The position numbers and the translations under genes were made by a program. From contig JADJPQ010000001.1 in the NCBI GenBank assembly GCA_016713175.1, positions 709,001 to 773,000 on the forward strand: a DNA stretch of 64,000 bases. Reading direction: 5' to 3'. Source of the stretch: Planctomycetota bacterium (GTDB lineage: Bacteria; Planctomycetota; UBA1135; UBA2386). Of this stretch, positions 1-12,100 are shown one piece after another (position 1 is the stretch's first letter; every line of letters starts with the position of its first letter). A model generated the notes under the pieces. The model was not told the DNA's origin, searched no databases, and saw only the letters and a list, made by a program, of their open reading frames with translations.

Positions 1-1
1 G

Positions 2-304
2 GCGCAGCAGCACGCGCAGGCGCGGACGGCACTCGCGGCCGTGCGCACGGCGTTGCCTGGTGGCAATCGCGACGAACTGATCCGCGCCGTCGACGGCTAT
101 GTCGCGCTGGTCTGCGGCCACATCGACACCGAGAACCGGACGCTGTTTCCGCTGGTGCACGAACTGTTGCCTGCCGCTGGCATGCAGGCGTTGCTCGAGG
201 GTTTCGCGAAGTTCGATGCGAGTCCCGAGGGCGGCAATGTCGCGCATGGTCGGCAGCTGGCGGCCGAACTCGAACGCGAGGCCGGTACTTCGGTGGCGAT
301 GTAG
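2..304 (+). CDS. Hemerythrin-like protein, C-terminal part (starts before the window)
   Basis: The frame is open from base 2 and ends at the stop at 302-304, so this is the last ~100 residues of a longer protein. The visible part has a QQHAQAR segment like the E-H-D-x-G-R helix of hemerythrins. About 40 residues on comes GHIDTENRTLFPLVHELL, with the HxxxE ligand pattern and an 'LFPL' helix typical of HHE cation-binding domains. Such domains bind a di-iron centre and sense or carry O2, NO or iron. The first helix is outside the window, so the ligand set cannot be checked. A GTG at 41 is only internal. Confidence 0.6.
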   Translation, partial: AQQHAQARTALAAVRTALPGGNRDELIRAVDGYVALVCGHIDTENRTLFPLVHELLPAAGMQALLEGFAKFDASPEGGNVAHGRQLAAELEREAGTSVAM

Positions 305-493
305 CCCGCGTTGTCGTTGCCGGGCAGCGCCCTGCGGCTGTGCGCCGGCCTTGGATGCCGCGATGCTTGGTTTGAGGTGGGCAAGTCCCGGAGCCCAGAA
401 TCCCAGGGTGGACTTGACGCCCCGCACCGTCAAGGGGACTCTTGCCAGCTTCCGCGGGAGTTCCGGTCGGCCGTCTGCCCACGGATCGACGTC

Positions 494-1534
494 ATGGTGG
501 AGTCGCACAGCCAGATCGATCAGCACGCGATGCTCCGGACCGTGTTCGAAGCAGCGCCGAACGCCATGATCCTGGTGGACCAGGGCGGCCGCATCAATCT
601 GGTCAACGAGCAGGCCGAGCGCCTGTTCGGCTACCCGCGCGCCGAGTTGCTGGGCAGCAACGTCGATCGGTTGGTGCCGCAGCGCTATCGCGCCAACCAC
701 CCGGAACAGCGCGCCAGCTGGTTTGCGCGGCCGGCGGCGCGGGCGATGGGTGGCGGCCGGGACCTGTTCGGCCTGCGCAAGGACGGCAGCGAGGTGCCGA
801 TCGAGATCGGGCTCAATCCGATGCGCACGTCGACGGGTACGTTCGTCCTGGCCGCGATCATCGACATCACCGAGCGCAAACGCGGCGAAGTCATGCTGCG
901 GGCGTCCCTGGCCGAGAAGGAGATCCTGCTGCGCGAGATCCACCACCGGGTGAAGAACAACATGCAGGTCATCTGCAGCATGCTGAGCTTGCAGTCGCAC
1001 TACGTCGACGAAGGGCGTCACCGCGCGATGTTCGAACAGTGCGAGGGTCGCGTTCGTGCGATGGCATTGATCCACGAGAAGCTGTACGGCGCGACCAACC
1101 TGACCACGATCGATTTCGGTCAGTACGCCCGCGAACTGACGACCATGCTGGTCGCCGCGCAACCCGCCGCGGAAGCGTTCAGGGTGCGGTTCGAGTTGTC
1201 GCCGATCGTCGTCGACATCCAGGCCGCGATCCCACTCGGGCTGATCCTCAACGAACTGGTCACCAACGCGATCAAGCACGCCTTCACCACCCGGTTGGGC
1301 ACGATCGGCATCCTGCTCCAGGAAGTGGCGGCCACGCGCTGTGCTCTGGAGGTGCGCGACGACGGCCACGGTCTGCCGCCGGACTTCGAATCGACGCGTA
1401 CCCGTGGCCTGGGCATGCGGATCATCGGTGGTCTGGTGCGCCAACTGGATGGCACCTTCCAGTGCACCGGTCGCGCGGGGGCCGGAGCCGTGTTCCGTGT
1501 CGAGTTCCCGCTGTCCCGAGGCTCTGGAGGTTGA
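494..1534 (+). CDS. PAS-domain sensor histidine kinase (HisKA_2 family)
   Basis: This 346-residue soluble sensor kinase has an N-terminal PAS domain (about residues 15-120, with EAAPNAMILVDQGGRI and a FGYPRAELLG helix). Next comes a HisKA_2 dimerisation box, EIHHRVKNNMQVI, with the likely phospho-acceptor His150. The HATPase domain shows the N box LNELVTNAIKHAF, the G1 box DDGHGLP and a final GLGMRIIGGLV. No membrane segment is seen. The ATG at 494 is preferred over an in-frame start at 311 because the PAS domain begins just after it and the extra 61 residues look non-coding. Its stop is 3 bases before the next gene, a hybrid kinase/regulator, so the two probably form a phosphorelay. Confidence 0.85.
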   Translation: MVESHSQIDQHAMLRTVFEAAPNAMILVDQGGRINLVNEQAERLFGYPRAELLGSNVDRLVPQRYRANHPEQRASWFARPAARAMGGGRDLFGLRKDGSEVPIEIGLNPMRTSTGTFVLAAIIDITERKRGEVMLRASLAEKEILLREIHHRVKNNMQVICSMLSLQSHYVDEGRHRAMFEQCEGRVRAMALIHEKLYGATNLTTIDFGQYARELTTMLVAAQPAAEAFRVRFELSPIVVDIQAAIPLGLILNELVTNAIKHAFTTRLGTIGILLQEVAATRCALEVRDDGHGLPPDFESTRTRGLGMRIIGGLVRQLDGTFQCTGRAGAGAVFRVEFPLSRGSGG

Positions 1535-1537
1535 ACG

Positions 1538-3460
1538 ATGTCAGCACGCGCCAGGATCCTGATCGTGGAAGACGAGAGCATGGTTGCCGACGACCTGCAC
1601 CTGCGCCTCGAACGCCTGGGCTTCGACGTCATCGGGATCCGCGACACCGCGGCGAGTGCGGTGGCGGCGGCGACCGAGTTGTCGCCGGATCTGGTCCTGC
1701 TCGACATCCGCCTGAAGGGTACGGCGGACGGCGTCGAAGTGGCGCGGCGCTTGCGCGAACGCAATGTCGGATTCGTATTCCTGACGGCCCATGCCGACCG
1801 GGAGACCCTGTTGCGCACCGGGGTGACCGAGCCGCTCGGTTACATCGTCAAGCCGTTCGAGGAACGCGGCCTGAACGCCACGATCGCGATGGCACTGAAT
1901 CGGCATCACGCCGAACAGCGGCAGCGGCAACTGCAGCACTGGCTGGCGACGACGCTGCGCAGCATCGGTGACGCCGTGATCACCACCGATGCGTGCGGGT
2001 CGGTCACCTACGTCAATCCGGTGGCGGCGCAGCTGCTCGGGGTCGATGTCGAGGCGGTCGTAGGCCGGCCGGTCGCGGATGTGTTCGTGCTCGTGCAGGG
2101 CACCGGGTTGGTCCGCGAGGCTTGTCCGGTGGCGCTCGTGCTGGCGAACGGCGTGAGCGTGTGGTTGCAGGACGACGTCTGGTTGCAGCGGCGCGACGGC
2201 ACGCGGGTTCCGATCGAAGACTGTGCGTCGCCGATCCGCGACGACGACGGCCGTCTGCTCGGCGCCGTCGTGATCTTCCGCGATGCTTCGCAACGGCGGC
2301 AACTGGTCGCGGAGCAGCAGCGGGTTGCCAAACGCTTGCTGGACGCCGAACGGCTGCGCGGACTCGGTGTTCTCGCCGGCGGTCTGGCGCACGACTTCAA
2401 CAACATCCTGACCTCGATCCTGGGCAACGTCGCGCAGAGTGAGGACTCGGACGTGTCGACGACCGAACGCCTGCGTTCGCTGGCGGCGATCAAGTCGGCG
2501 GCGTTGACCGCCGCCGACATCTGCCGGCAGATGATGGACACCGCCGGCATCGGCCGTGTCGACCTGCAGGCCCTGGATCTGTCCGCGGTGACCCTCGAGG
2601 TCGTGCGGGTGATCGCTGCGGCCGTGCCGCGCGCCATCGCGTTGCAGGTGGAGGCGCCGCGGACGTTGCCGGCGGTGATTGCCGACCGGCGGCAGCTCGG
2701 TCAGGTGCTGACCAATCTGATCCTGAATGCCGCGGAGGCGATCGGTGAACGCGGTGGGGCCATCCAGGTGCGGACCGGTCTCGGGCGCGAGAGTGCGGCC
2801 GCCCTCGAAGCGACCATCGGCTCGCCGCAACTGCCGGGTGGTGACTATGGGTTCGTCGAGGTCGCCGACGATGGACCAGGCATGACCGCGGAGATCGCCG
2901 CGCAGATCTTCGAACCGTTCTTCACCACCAAGTTCGCGGGTCGAGGGCTTGGCCTGGCCGGCGTGCTCGGGATCGTCCGTCGTCACCATGGCGCGATCGC
3001 GCTGACGACCGCGCCCGGTCGTGGGGCGGCGTTCCGGGTCCTGCTGCCGGTCGGTTCGCCAGCGGAATCGTTGGCGGTGAGTGCCCCGCCCCGACCCGCA
3101 CCGGTGGGCACGGTCGTGGTGATCGACGACGATCCGGGAATTCGCGAATTGCTGCTGCGATGGTTCTCCATCCGGGGGCGGCAGTGCGTCGTCGCGGATG
3201 GTGTCGAGAGTGGGTTCCTGGCTTGCGTCGAACACGCCGAGCAGGTCGCTGCCGTGGTGCTCGATCTGACGATGCCGGACGGATCCGGGACGTCGCTGCT
3301 GGCACGCCTGCGTCAGCGCTGGCCGAATCTGCCGGTGGTCGTGATCAGCGGTCTGGCGCCGCCGGCCGGACTTCTTGCCCAGGCGCGGGTGGAGTTCCTG
3401 GCCAAGCCCTTCGCTTTGGGCGAACTGGACGCGGCGCTGGAACGGTTGGCACGGGCCTGA
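1538..3460 (+). CDS. Hybrid histidine kinase: REC-PAS-HisKA-HATPase-REC
   Basis: This is a 640-residue soluble protein. An N-terminal receiver has acidic residues near E11/D12 and phospho-acceptor Asp56 in LLDIRLKG, with Lys in YIVKPF. A PAS domain follows (SIGDAVITTDACGSVTYVNP). The kinase core has GGLAHDFNNILTSILGN with His285, then LILNAAEAI, DDGPGMT, FEPFFTTK and GLGLAGVLGIV. The C-terminal receiver has DDDPGIRELL and Asp576 in VVLDLTMPDG. The start lies 3 bases after the upstream PAS kinase stop, which points to co-transcription. The first receiver may take phosphate from the upstream HisKA_2 kinase. No output DNA-binding domain is present. Confidence 0.88.
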   Translation: MSARARILIVEDESMVADDLHLRLERLGFDVIGIRDTAASAVAAATELSPDLVLLDIRLKGTADGVEVARRLRERNVGFVFLTAHADRETLLRTGVTEPLGYIVKPFEERGLNATIAMALNRHHAEQRQRQLQHWLATTLRSIGDAVITTDACGSVTYVNPVAAQLLGVDVEAVVGRPVADVFVLVQGTGLVREACPVALVLANGVSVWLQDDVWLQRRDGTRVPIEDCASPIRDDDGRLLGAVVIFRDASQRRQLVAEQQRVAKRLLDAERLRGLGVLAGGLAHDFNNILTSILGNVAQSEDSDVSTTERLRSLAAIKSAALTAADICRQMMDTAGIGRVDLQALDLSAVTLEVVRVIAAAVPRAIALQVEAPRTLPAVIADRRQLGQVLTNLILNAAEAIGERGGAIQVRTGLGRESAAALEATIGSPQLPGGDYGFVEVADDGPGMTAEIAAQIFEPFFTTKFAGRGLGLAGVLGIVRRHHGAIALTTAPGRGAAFRVLLPVGSPAESLAVSAPPRPAPVGTVVVIDDDPGIRELLLRWFSIRGRQCVVADGVESGFLACVEHAEQVAAVVLDLTMPDGSGTSLLARLRQRWPNLPVVVISGLAPPAGLLAQARVEFLAKPFALGELDAALERLARA

Positions 3461-3568
3461 CTGGCTCGAGGACCGCGGCAAGTCGTCTTCGTAGTTTGTT
3501 GCGCCACGGTCACGAAGTCGCCCTCGCGGCCAAGAACGCCGGCACCAGACCCTGATCCCGAGCCAGCC

Positions 3569-4507
3569 ATGGTCCGATCGACCGCAATTCTCCTGTCTGT
3601 TCTCACCGCCGCGCCAGCCGTGGCCCAGAACCTGTTCGCCAACCCCGACTTCGAGGCCGGCAACACCGGCTTCGGCTCGGACTACTCGTATTCGGGCGGC
3701 GGCAATTGCTGTGAAGGCCAGTACACCGTCCGCGCCACTCCGAACACGTTCAACGGCGCCTTCGTCCAGCCGCCGCCGGTGTCGCCCGGCAGTTCGCAGA
3801 TGATGGTCATCAACGGCTCCACGACCCCGGGACTGCGCGTCTGGCACCAGAGCGTCGCGGTCACCGCCGGCGTCACCTACCAGTTGCAACTGTGGGGCTG
3901 CACCGCCGTCGCCGGCGGCCCGGCGATCCTGCAATGGCAGGTGCAAGGCGCCCTGATCGGCTCGCCGTTCGTGCTGCCGACCACGACGCAGCAATGGGTG
4001 CAGAACACCGCCACCTGGGTGGCGCCGGCGACCGGCACCGTCGAAGTCGCGATCCGCAATCTCAACACGGCCCGGTTCCCGAACGACTTCTACATCGACG
4101 ACGTCGCGATGCGCGGCTGCGTCGGCTGCTGGACGAACTACGGCGATGGTTGGCCGGGTGCGATCGGTGTGCCCGGGATCTGGCTGCAGGGAACGCCGGG
4201 TCTCGGCCAGGCGATCGAAGTGCGCATGGTCACGGTGCGCGCCAGCGCCGAACTGGCCGTCGTCGTGCTCGGGTTCGCCAGCGCCAGCCTGCCGACGCCG
4301 TTCGGCGGCACGCTGCTGGTGCAGCCTGCGACTACGGCCGTGCTTGCAGCACCGGCGATGCCGACCTCGTTCGCGTTGCCGCTGGTGATTCCGACGGCCG
4401 GAACGTTCGTTGGCATGCACTTGTTCGCGCAGTTCGCGCACAGTGATCCCACCGCGTCCGTCGGGTTTGCGTTCTCGCGTGGCCTCGAACTGATCGTCGG
4501 TCCGTAG
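3569..4507 (+). CDS. Secreted protein with CBM-like N-terminus and C-terminal recurrent module
   Basis: This 312-residue exported protein starts with a Sec signal (RSTAILLSVLTAAPAVAQ, cleavage after Ala-Gln near residue 20). It continues with NLFANPDFEAGN, an opening common in carbohydrate-binding-like beta-sandwich domains, and residues up to about 180 fit such a fold (FYIDDVAM near its end). The last ~110 residues match the recurrent module of this window: an LG-type opening, a central FGGTLLVQP strand, then IPTAGTFVGMHLFAQF. No enzyme motif is seen. It stands 108 bp after the two-component genes and is followed in the same direction by another secreted protein. Confidence 0.7.
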   Translation: MVRSTAILLSVLTAAPAVAQNLFANPDFEAGNTGFGSDYSYSGGGNCCEGQYTVRATPNTFNGAFVQPPPVSPGSSQMMVINGSTTPGLRVWHQSVAVTAGVTYQLQLWGCTAVAGGPAILQWQVQGALIGSPFVLPTTTQQWVQNTATWVAPATGTVEVAIRNLNTARFPNDFYIDDVAMRGCVGCWTNYGDGWPGAIGVPGIWLQGTPGLGQAIEVRMVTVRASAELAVVVLGFASASLPTPFGGTLLVQPATTAVLAAPAMPTSFALPLVIPTAGTFVGMHLFAQFAHSDPTASVGFAFSRGLELIVGP

Positions 4508-4557
4508 GTCGGTTGCGGTTGCGGTGTGGTTTCGGCGCCACTGCCGCTGCCGCAGGC

Positions 4558-6234
4558 ATGCACCGTCCAACGATCGCAGCTTGGTTGCTTTGTTCCGCAA
4601 GTGCCGTCGCCCAGTCCGGCCGTGTCGTCTCCATGTCGGCGCCGCCCGTTCCCGGGCAGAGCGTCCGGTTCGATCTCAGCTACCCCGCTTCCGCTCACTA
4701 CAACCTCTATTCGCTCATGGTGGCGACGCCGCCGATGAGCGGCAGCCTGCCGTTCAGCCTGGCCGGGTTCACGGTGCTGGGGCAGCCATCGATCGATCCG
4801 GCGACCGCCATCTCCACCTTTGCCGGCCAGATCCAGCCGGGGCAGTCGGTTTCGCACACGATGACCGTGCCTGCCAACCCGGCGCTCGCGGGCTTGGCGA
4901 TCGATGTGCAGAGCATCGATGGGTCGATCCCCAGCCGGACCATCGCGTTCTCGGACAACGAACTCGTCATGGCGGTGCAGGCGCAGCGGTGGCAGACCCC
5001 GACCGTGCTGTCGTCGACGGCGGGTGCCGAACCGCCACGACTGGCGCGGCGCGCGCAGGGCGATGGCGTGATGGTGTGGATCGAGAACGCCAGCGGCGAC
5101 GTCGCGACGAGCCGCTATTCCCCGACGACCGGCTGGTCGCCAGTCGTAACGATCGACGCGTCCGCTGCGGCCAGCAGCCTCGATGTCGGCATCGATGCCG
5201 CGGGCAATGCGATCTGCGTCTGGCTCGACAACACGGATGACAGCGTGCGGGCCAGCCGCCAGGCTGCCGGCGGTGCGTGGAGCGCGCCCGCGCTGCTCGA
5301 GACCGGCGCCGGCGAGGCCGGGCACCCCAAGCTCGCCGTCGACGCCGCTGGCAACGCGATCGCCACGTGGTGGCAGTACGACGGCGCGTTCAACACCGGC
5401 GTCGTCAGCGTCTTCGCGGCGCGCTACGTCGCCGGCCAGGGCTGGGGCACCGCGGTGGCCATCGAGAACGACAACCAGAGCTGGGGCGAACCGCCCAACA
5501 TCGCCGGCGACGCCGCCGGCAATGCCACGGTGGTCTGGCGCTGGGGCTACCAGCAGGGTGGCAACTGGTACTCGACCGTGATGTCGAATCGCTACAGCGT
5601 CGGCTCGGGCTGGGGCCTTGCCCAGGTCGTCACGACGGGCTCGAACATCAGCGGCAACCTGCCGCCGGTCGTGGGTGTCGATGCCGGCGGCAATGCCGTC
5701 GCCGCATGGGAGGCCTATGCACCCGGCAACAGTCTGCGCGAACTGCACGTCGCGCGCTGGACCGGGGGCACCTGGGGCACGACCGTGCGACTCGATCCGA
5801 CGACCGCCAGTTCGTCCCATGATCCGAAAGTGCTGATGACCGGCAATGGCGAGGCGATCGTCAGCTGGTGGGAACTCGACGGCGTCGGCAAGGTCATGAC
5901 CTCCACGCTGCAGGGTGGCACCTGGAGCGCGGCCGCGGCGGCGGCCGCGCCGTATGGTACCTGGGCGCGCAGTGCCCTGCTGGCCAAGGACGGGACCGGG
6001 CGCATCACGCTCACTTACTCGCACGGCGCGCCCGGCGGCTATCCGAGCTGCTTCTGCACCCAATGGCTGCCGGGTGTGGGCTGGTTGACCCCATATCGGA
6101 TCGACGACAACAACCACAATGGGGTCAGCGGCGCCAGTGGATTGCATGCCGATGCCAGCAGCAACGTGCTCGCGGTGATGGGCGAGCAGTGGTTCAGCGG
6201 CAACTACAAGATCGTCGCGACCGAGTTCCGGTAG
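4558..6234 (+). CDS. Secreted beta-repeat protein with N-terminal recurrent module
   Basis: This 558-residue exported protein has the signal sequence HRPTIAAWLLCSASAVAQ. The ATG at 4558 is chosen because an earlier in-frame start at 4513 only adds a Gly/Ala-rich stretch before the signal. Residues ~20-130 carry the module seen at the C-terminus of other secreted proteins here (PVPGQSVRFDLSYP ... VPANPALAGLAIDVQS). The rest is at least five ~55-residue repeats with the signature D-A-G-N-A-x-x-x-W (VGIDAAGNAICVW, LAVDAAGNAIATW, IAGDAAGNATVVW, VGVDAGGNAVAAW), suggesting a beta-propeller. No catalytic motif is visible. Function is unknown. Confidence 0.7.
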   Translation: MHRPTIAAWLLCSASAVAQSGRVVSMSAPPVPGQSVRFDLSYPASAHYNLYSLMVATPPMSGSLPFSLAGFTVLGQPSIDPATAISTFAGQIQPGQSVSHTMTVPANPALAGLAIDVQSIDGSIPSRTIAFSDNELVMAVQAQRWQTPTVLSSTAGAEPPRLARRAQGDGVMVWIENASGDVATSRYSPTTGWSPVVTIDASAAASSLDVGIDAAGNAICVWLDNTDDSVRASRQAAGGAWSAPALLETGAGEAGHPKLAVDAAGNAIATWWQYDGAFNTGVVSVFAARYVAGQGWGTAVAIENDNQSWGEPPNIAGDAAGNATVVWRWGYQQGGNWYSTVMSNRYSVGSGWGLAQVVTTGSNISGNLPPVVGVDAGGNAVAAWEAYAPGNSLRELHVARWTGGTWGTTVRLDPTTASSSHDPKVLMTGNGEAIVSWWELDGVGKVMTSTLQGGTWSAAAAAAAPYGTWARSALLAKDGTGRITLTYSHGAPGGYPSCFCTQWLPGVGWLTPYRIDDNNHNGVSGASGLHADASSNVLAVMGEQWFSGNYKIVATEFR

Positions 6235-6238
6235 GCGG

Positions 6239-7313
<1,075 letters not shown>

Positions 7314-7361
7314 CACTGCCAAAGTGTAAGACACTTCGGCAGCATGTGCAACGGCGACCGC

Positions 7362-9020
7362 TCAGCGCTTCTGCGCCACCGCTTCCCGTTCGAGTACCCG
7401 CGGATCGGTCTGCCACCAGAAACCGGTGGACTCGATGAACACGATCCGCTCGCGCTGCGCGGCGTACCAGCCGTCCCAGTCGTCGGTCGTCGGCGCGATA
7501 TCGGGGTGCACGTAGCGGCGCAGGCACCGCTGGGCCCTGGCCTGATCCTCGCCCTCGCCGGTCCGCGCCAGTTCGAGCCAGCGTTCGAGGCTCTGGCGCT
7601 GCATGTTGGGCGTGCCGAGGGCCATCGCGTCGGCATCGACTTCGAACACCTGCTTGTAGCGCTTGCTCTTGTGCTGCTCGCCCTTGCCGGTGAACACGTA
7701 CGGCACATGTTTGCCGATCCAGGCTGCATAACCGGCGGGTGTGCGGTCGGTGTAGGTCGCCAGTGTTTCCGGCGTCAGTTGATTCGGCATGTGTTCCTCG
7801 ATGCCGCGCAGGTAGCCGCTCTCGCGATTGAGGTCGAGATAGACCTGGAAGATCTGCCGCGTGACACAGGTGAACCGGACCGTCTCCGCTTGCCGCATGC
7901 CCTGCATGTAGTGCAGGACGTTGATCAGCGTGTCCTGCGCCGGTGGCGTCAGTCGTTGTGGATCCGTCGAATAGCCCCAGTAGAACCAGCGGCCCTGACG
8001 GGCCAGCGACAGGCTGCCGATGCACTTGCCGGAATGGCCTTCGGCGAGGTTCTCGAAACCGGGGACGTCGGTGAAGAAGCCCTCGTGATTGACCAGCGTA
8101 GGATTCCAATCATCGGCGGGTTTGTCGACCTCGAAATCGACCAGCGAGAATGTCGCCCCCATCCCCTTGGGATACAGCACGCTGGTGCCGTGCTCATACT
8201 GTTTCTCCCGCGGCGTTTCCTTGCCGGGGAACGTCACGGCGTTCGGCGAGCGGAAGATCACATGGTCGAGAGCCAGCCCGTGGCCCTGGTGGTCCATGCA
8301 GATTCAAATGTAGCCGCAGGCCATCGCGACCCGCTGGGCCTCGAGCAATTGGGTGCCCAGGAACCCGACCGCGACGATCGGTGTGGCGGTCTCCGGAAAC
8401 TTCGCGACCGGGACCTTCTTGCCGCGCGCCTGGTTGAAGGTCGGCGAGTCGGCCAGCACGACGTCGTGGGCGTCGCAGACCGCGGCGGTCACGTCGGCGT
8501 AGGTCGTGGTCGTGGTCGGCAGGCCTCGCGCCTGCAGGAACGCGGCGATCCGGGCCGTCCGTTCGCCGGTGTCGACCGCGACCAGCAGCACTCGTGGCGG
8601 GTTGTTCGACGTCAGTGCCACCGTCATCGGTGGCAGGCACTGCAATGCGTCGCAGACCATGAACTGCAGCGTCGCCGCCAGCGCGGTACCCGCGCCGGTC
8701 TGGCGCAGCGGCAGGGTCAGCGTCGCGTTCCCGGTGATCTCGCCGTTGGCCGCCATCGGCGTGACCAGCGGTCCGGTGGCCGCGAACCCACAATCGGCGG
8801 CCAGTGTGACCGTGACGGGCTGGCCGTTGCCGGTGTCCTTGCCATACAGGTGCCAGCCCCTCTGCAGCACGACGTGGACCCGCAGTTCGAGTTCGGCCCG
8901 CTCGGCCGTGATCGCCAGCGGCGCGTCCGAGGGCAGGTCGGCGACCTGGAGCGCCTGGGCGAGGAGTGGCGTCGGGGGCGACAGCAGCAACGACAACCAC
9001 GACAACAACATGGTGCGCAT
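7362..9020 (-). pseudogene. Secreted DsbD-N-like / ThuA-like protein split by an in-frame TGA
   Basis: One continuous frame of 553 codons is broken only by a TGA at 8306-8304. The first part begins with a signal (MLLSWLSLLLSPPTPLLAQA). It has a DsbD N-terminal-like (PF11412 type) domain with VLQRGWHLYGKDTGNG and FMVCDALQCLPP, then a Rossmann-like segment LLVAVDTGERTARIAAFL that resembles ThuA/amidotransferase-like domains and ends GYI. After the TGA the same frame continues ICMDHQGHGLALDHVIFRSPNAVTFPG, reading as the direct continuation. A single CGA-to-TGA change (Arg) would explain it; Trp or Cys codons are alternatives. Selenocysteine is discussed in the findings. The ATG at 9020 was chosen for the signal peptide. 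The exact function is unknown. Confidence 0.6.
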
Positions 9021-9102
9021 CGGGGCATGGTAGGCAGTGGTCGCGGAAACCGCGTGACGACGGTGCAACATCGCGCCGCCTCGCGGTAGCGTGCGCGCGC
9101 CA

Positions 9103-12100
9103 ATGCCAGCAGGTGTCGTCGTCGCCGAAGAGAAGATCCGAGCGCTGCTGGCGGGTGGCCGCTTCGTCAGTGCGTGGCGCTGCCTCGAGCCGTCGTTTGC
9201 CGCCGGTCTTCGGGCTGGCGAGGGTGCGTTCTTGCGGTTGGCGCATGAGGTCTGCTGGCGGATCGGCAGCGATCGTCGGCGGTACTGGGTTGCGCGCGCG
9301 GCGTGGGCGCGGCACCGCGACCGGCTGTGGAGCTGGAATCAGCGCTTGTTCGACCTGATCCGCCGCGGGCGGATGTTCGCCGCCTGGGAACTGCTGCAGC
9401 AGGAAGATCGGCCGGCGCCGACCGATGCCGACGAGGCGCTGCAGTTCGAACTGGTCTCGGCGCGGACGTTCGCGGATCTGCGGGACTTCAGCAGTGCCGA
9501 GGCGGCGCTGGGGCGGGCTCTGGCGTTGGCCCCGGATGCCGCCGCGACGTGGCGCGAGCGCGCGTGGACGGCGCTGGAGCGCGACGATCTCGACGGCGCG
9601 ATCGCCACGGTGGCCGCCGCCCGGCAACGGTGGCCCGACGAGCCGATGCTGAGGGAACAGCAATGCTGGTTGTTGTTGCAACGGGCCGATCCGACGGCCG
9701 CGCTGGCGGCGCTGGCCGAAGCCGATGCGGCGTTGGAGAGTCCCAGCCTGAAGTGGCTGCGCGGCCAGGCGCTGTTCGAGGCTGGCGATCTCGGCTCGGC
9801 GCGCGACCTGCTGCGGGAAGTCGTCGCGGTCGATCTGTTGGAGCGGCCAGCGCGGGTCGCCGCGACGATGCTGCTGGCCCGCATCGAACGGATGCGCGGC
9901 GACGACGGTGCCGCGCTGAATGCCCTGACCGCGGCCGGCCCGACGATGCGCAAGTGGGCCGAACGGTTGCGTGCGTTCATCGATGGCGGGGCAGCGACCG
10001 GCAGCGGGCGCGTGCAACTGACGGTGCCGTTCATCCGCCAGGACCACGTGACCTGTTCGCCGGCGACGATGGCGTCGCTGCTGGCGCATGCGGGCGTGGC
10101 GGTCGACCAGCGCGAGATCGCCGCGCAGATCACCTACGACGGCACGCCATCGCATGCCGAGATGACCTGGGCGCAGGGTCGCGGTCTGCGGATCTGGTTC
10201 TTCCAGTTCGACGCGGCGGTGGCCTACCAGCTGATCGACCGCGGCCTGCCGTTCGCGATCAGCACACGCTTCGAACAGAGCGGTCATCGCCAGGCGTTGA
10301 TCGGCTACGACAAGGCGTTGGGCACGTTCCTGCTGCGGGATCCGGGCCGGCGCGATCTGCAGGAAGTCGACGCGCGGTGGCTCGAGAAGCTCGTCCGAAC
10401 CCGCGGCGGTGATTGCGCGCTGATCGTCCCCGCCGAACGCGAAGCGGAAGTGCCGGTGGCGCTGCTGCCGCTGCACGCCGAGACCCAGTTGCTGCAGCAA
10501 TTGCGGCAGGCCTATGACCAGCGCGACCTGGCGACCGTCGAACGGCTGGCGACCCGATTCGACGACCTGCCCGACAGCATCGTCCGGTGGGAGGCGCAGA
10601 GCCGCATCGCCATGGAACGCGGCGACCGGCGCCGCCGGTTGTCGTTGTGGCAGCAGGCCTACGAGGCCAACCGCGACGATCCATACTGGCAGTATCACCA
10701 CGCCGTCGAACTGCGGTCGCAGGACCGGTGGGCGACGTTCGTCGAGGTCTTGCAGCGGCACATCGACAATGGCTCGCCGTTCCTGGCGATGCTGCTGGCC
10801 GATCATCAGCGTCTTGCCGCGCCGACACGGGCACAGGCGGAGTGGCTGGCCCGGCGCGCGATCCGCGCCTTGCCGCGCCGTTCGTCGGCGGTGCGGCTGC
10901 TCGCCGACATCCTGTGGGACGATCCGCCGCGCCGCCGGCATGCGGTCGCGATCTACCGGCTGGCGTCTCTGCTCGAGCCGTTCGATGAGGCGCTGGCGCA
11001 GTCGTGCTTCCAGGCGTGGTGGCATCTCGGCGAGGCCGAACAGGGCCTGCAGTTCCTGCGCGAGCGGGTCGCGACGTTGGGACACAAACGGTCGCTGCCC
11101 GGCGCGACGCTGGCACGGGCGCTCGAGCAATTGCATCGCCGGACCGAGGCGGTCACGACGTTGCGGCAGGCGTTGGCCGGGCACGAGGATCCTGACGTCC
11201 GGGAACAGCTGTTCGACCTGCTGCTGGCGGACGGTGAGCGGGAGGCTGCGATGGCGCTGCTGGCCGACCCGGCGTTGTGGCGGCCGATGGCGCTGCACCA
11301 GGCGCGCTATCGGCTGGCGCGTGGCGCGGGCGACCATGCGGCGGCGGCGGCGGCACTGGCGGCAGCGGTGGCGATCGATGGGACCAGCGCGAGCCTGCAG
11401 GTGATGCGGTTGCGCGCGGTCCTGGCCGAACAGGGCCGGGCGGCGGCGCTCGCCGAGGTCGAGCGGGTGATCGCCGCGCACGGCGAGGATCCGGCGCTGC
11501 TCGTGGCGATGCACGAGTTCTACGAGGACCTCGAAGAACGCGCGGCGTCGGAGGCGTTGCTGCGTCGCCTGGTCGCCGAGCATCCGGCCGAAGGCTGGTT
11601 GCGCGGTCGCCTGGGGCGGTTTCTGGTGATCGCAGGCCGCGCCGCCGAAGCGGTGCCGATCGTCGAGCAGTTGCTGCGCGAGACGCCCGACTCGGTGGCG
11701 GTGTGGCTGGATGCGATCGATGTCGCCGAGCAGCTCGGCGATCGGGCCCTGGCGCGCCAGCGTGGCGCCGAAGCTGCGGTCCGGTGGGCCGCGGAGCCGG
11801 CGTTGCTGCGTCGTCGCCGCGGCGTCGCGGGTTCGGCCGAAGAGGCGATCGCCGCGGTGCGCGAGGCCATGGCGTGGTTGCTGGAGAGCACCCGGCCGCC
11901 GGCCGCCGACACGCTCGACAACCTCGCGCAGGTGATCGCCGAGGATCTGACGCCGGCCGAGGCCGCGACGTTCCTCGAGCGCTTGCAGGGCAAGTTCCCC
12001 GGGCAACCAGCGATCGCGGCGGCGCGTTGCCGTCTGCTGCAGCAGGAGGATCCGGCCGCGGCCTGTCGCATCGGCGAGCAACTGGTGGCCGAGTTCGCGT

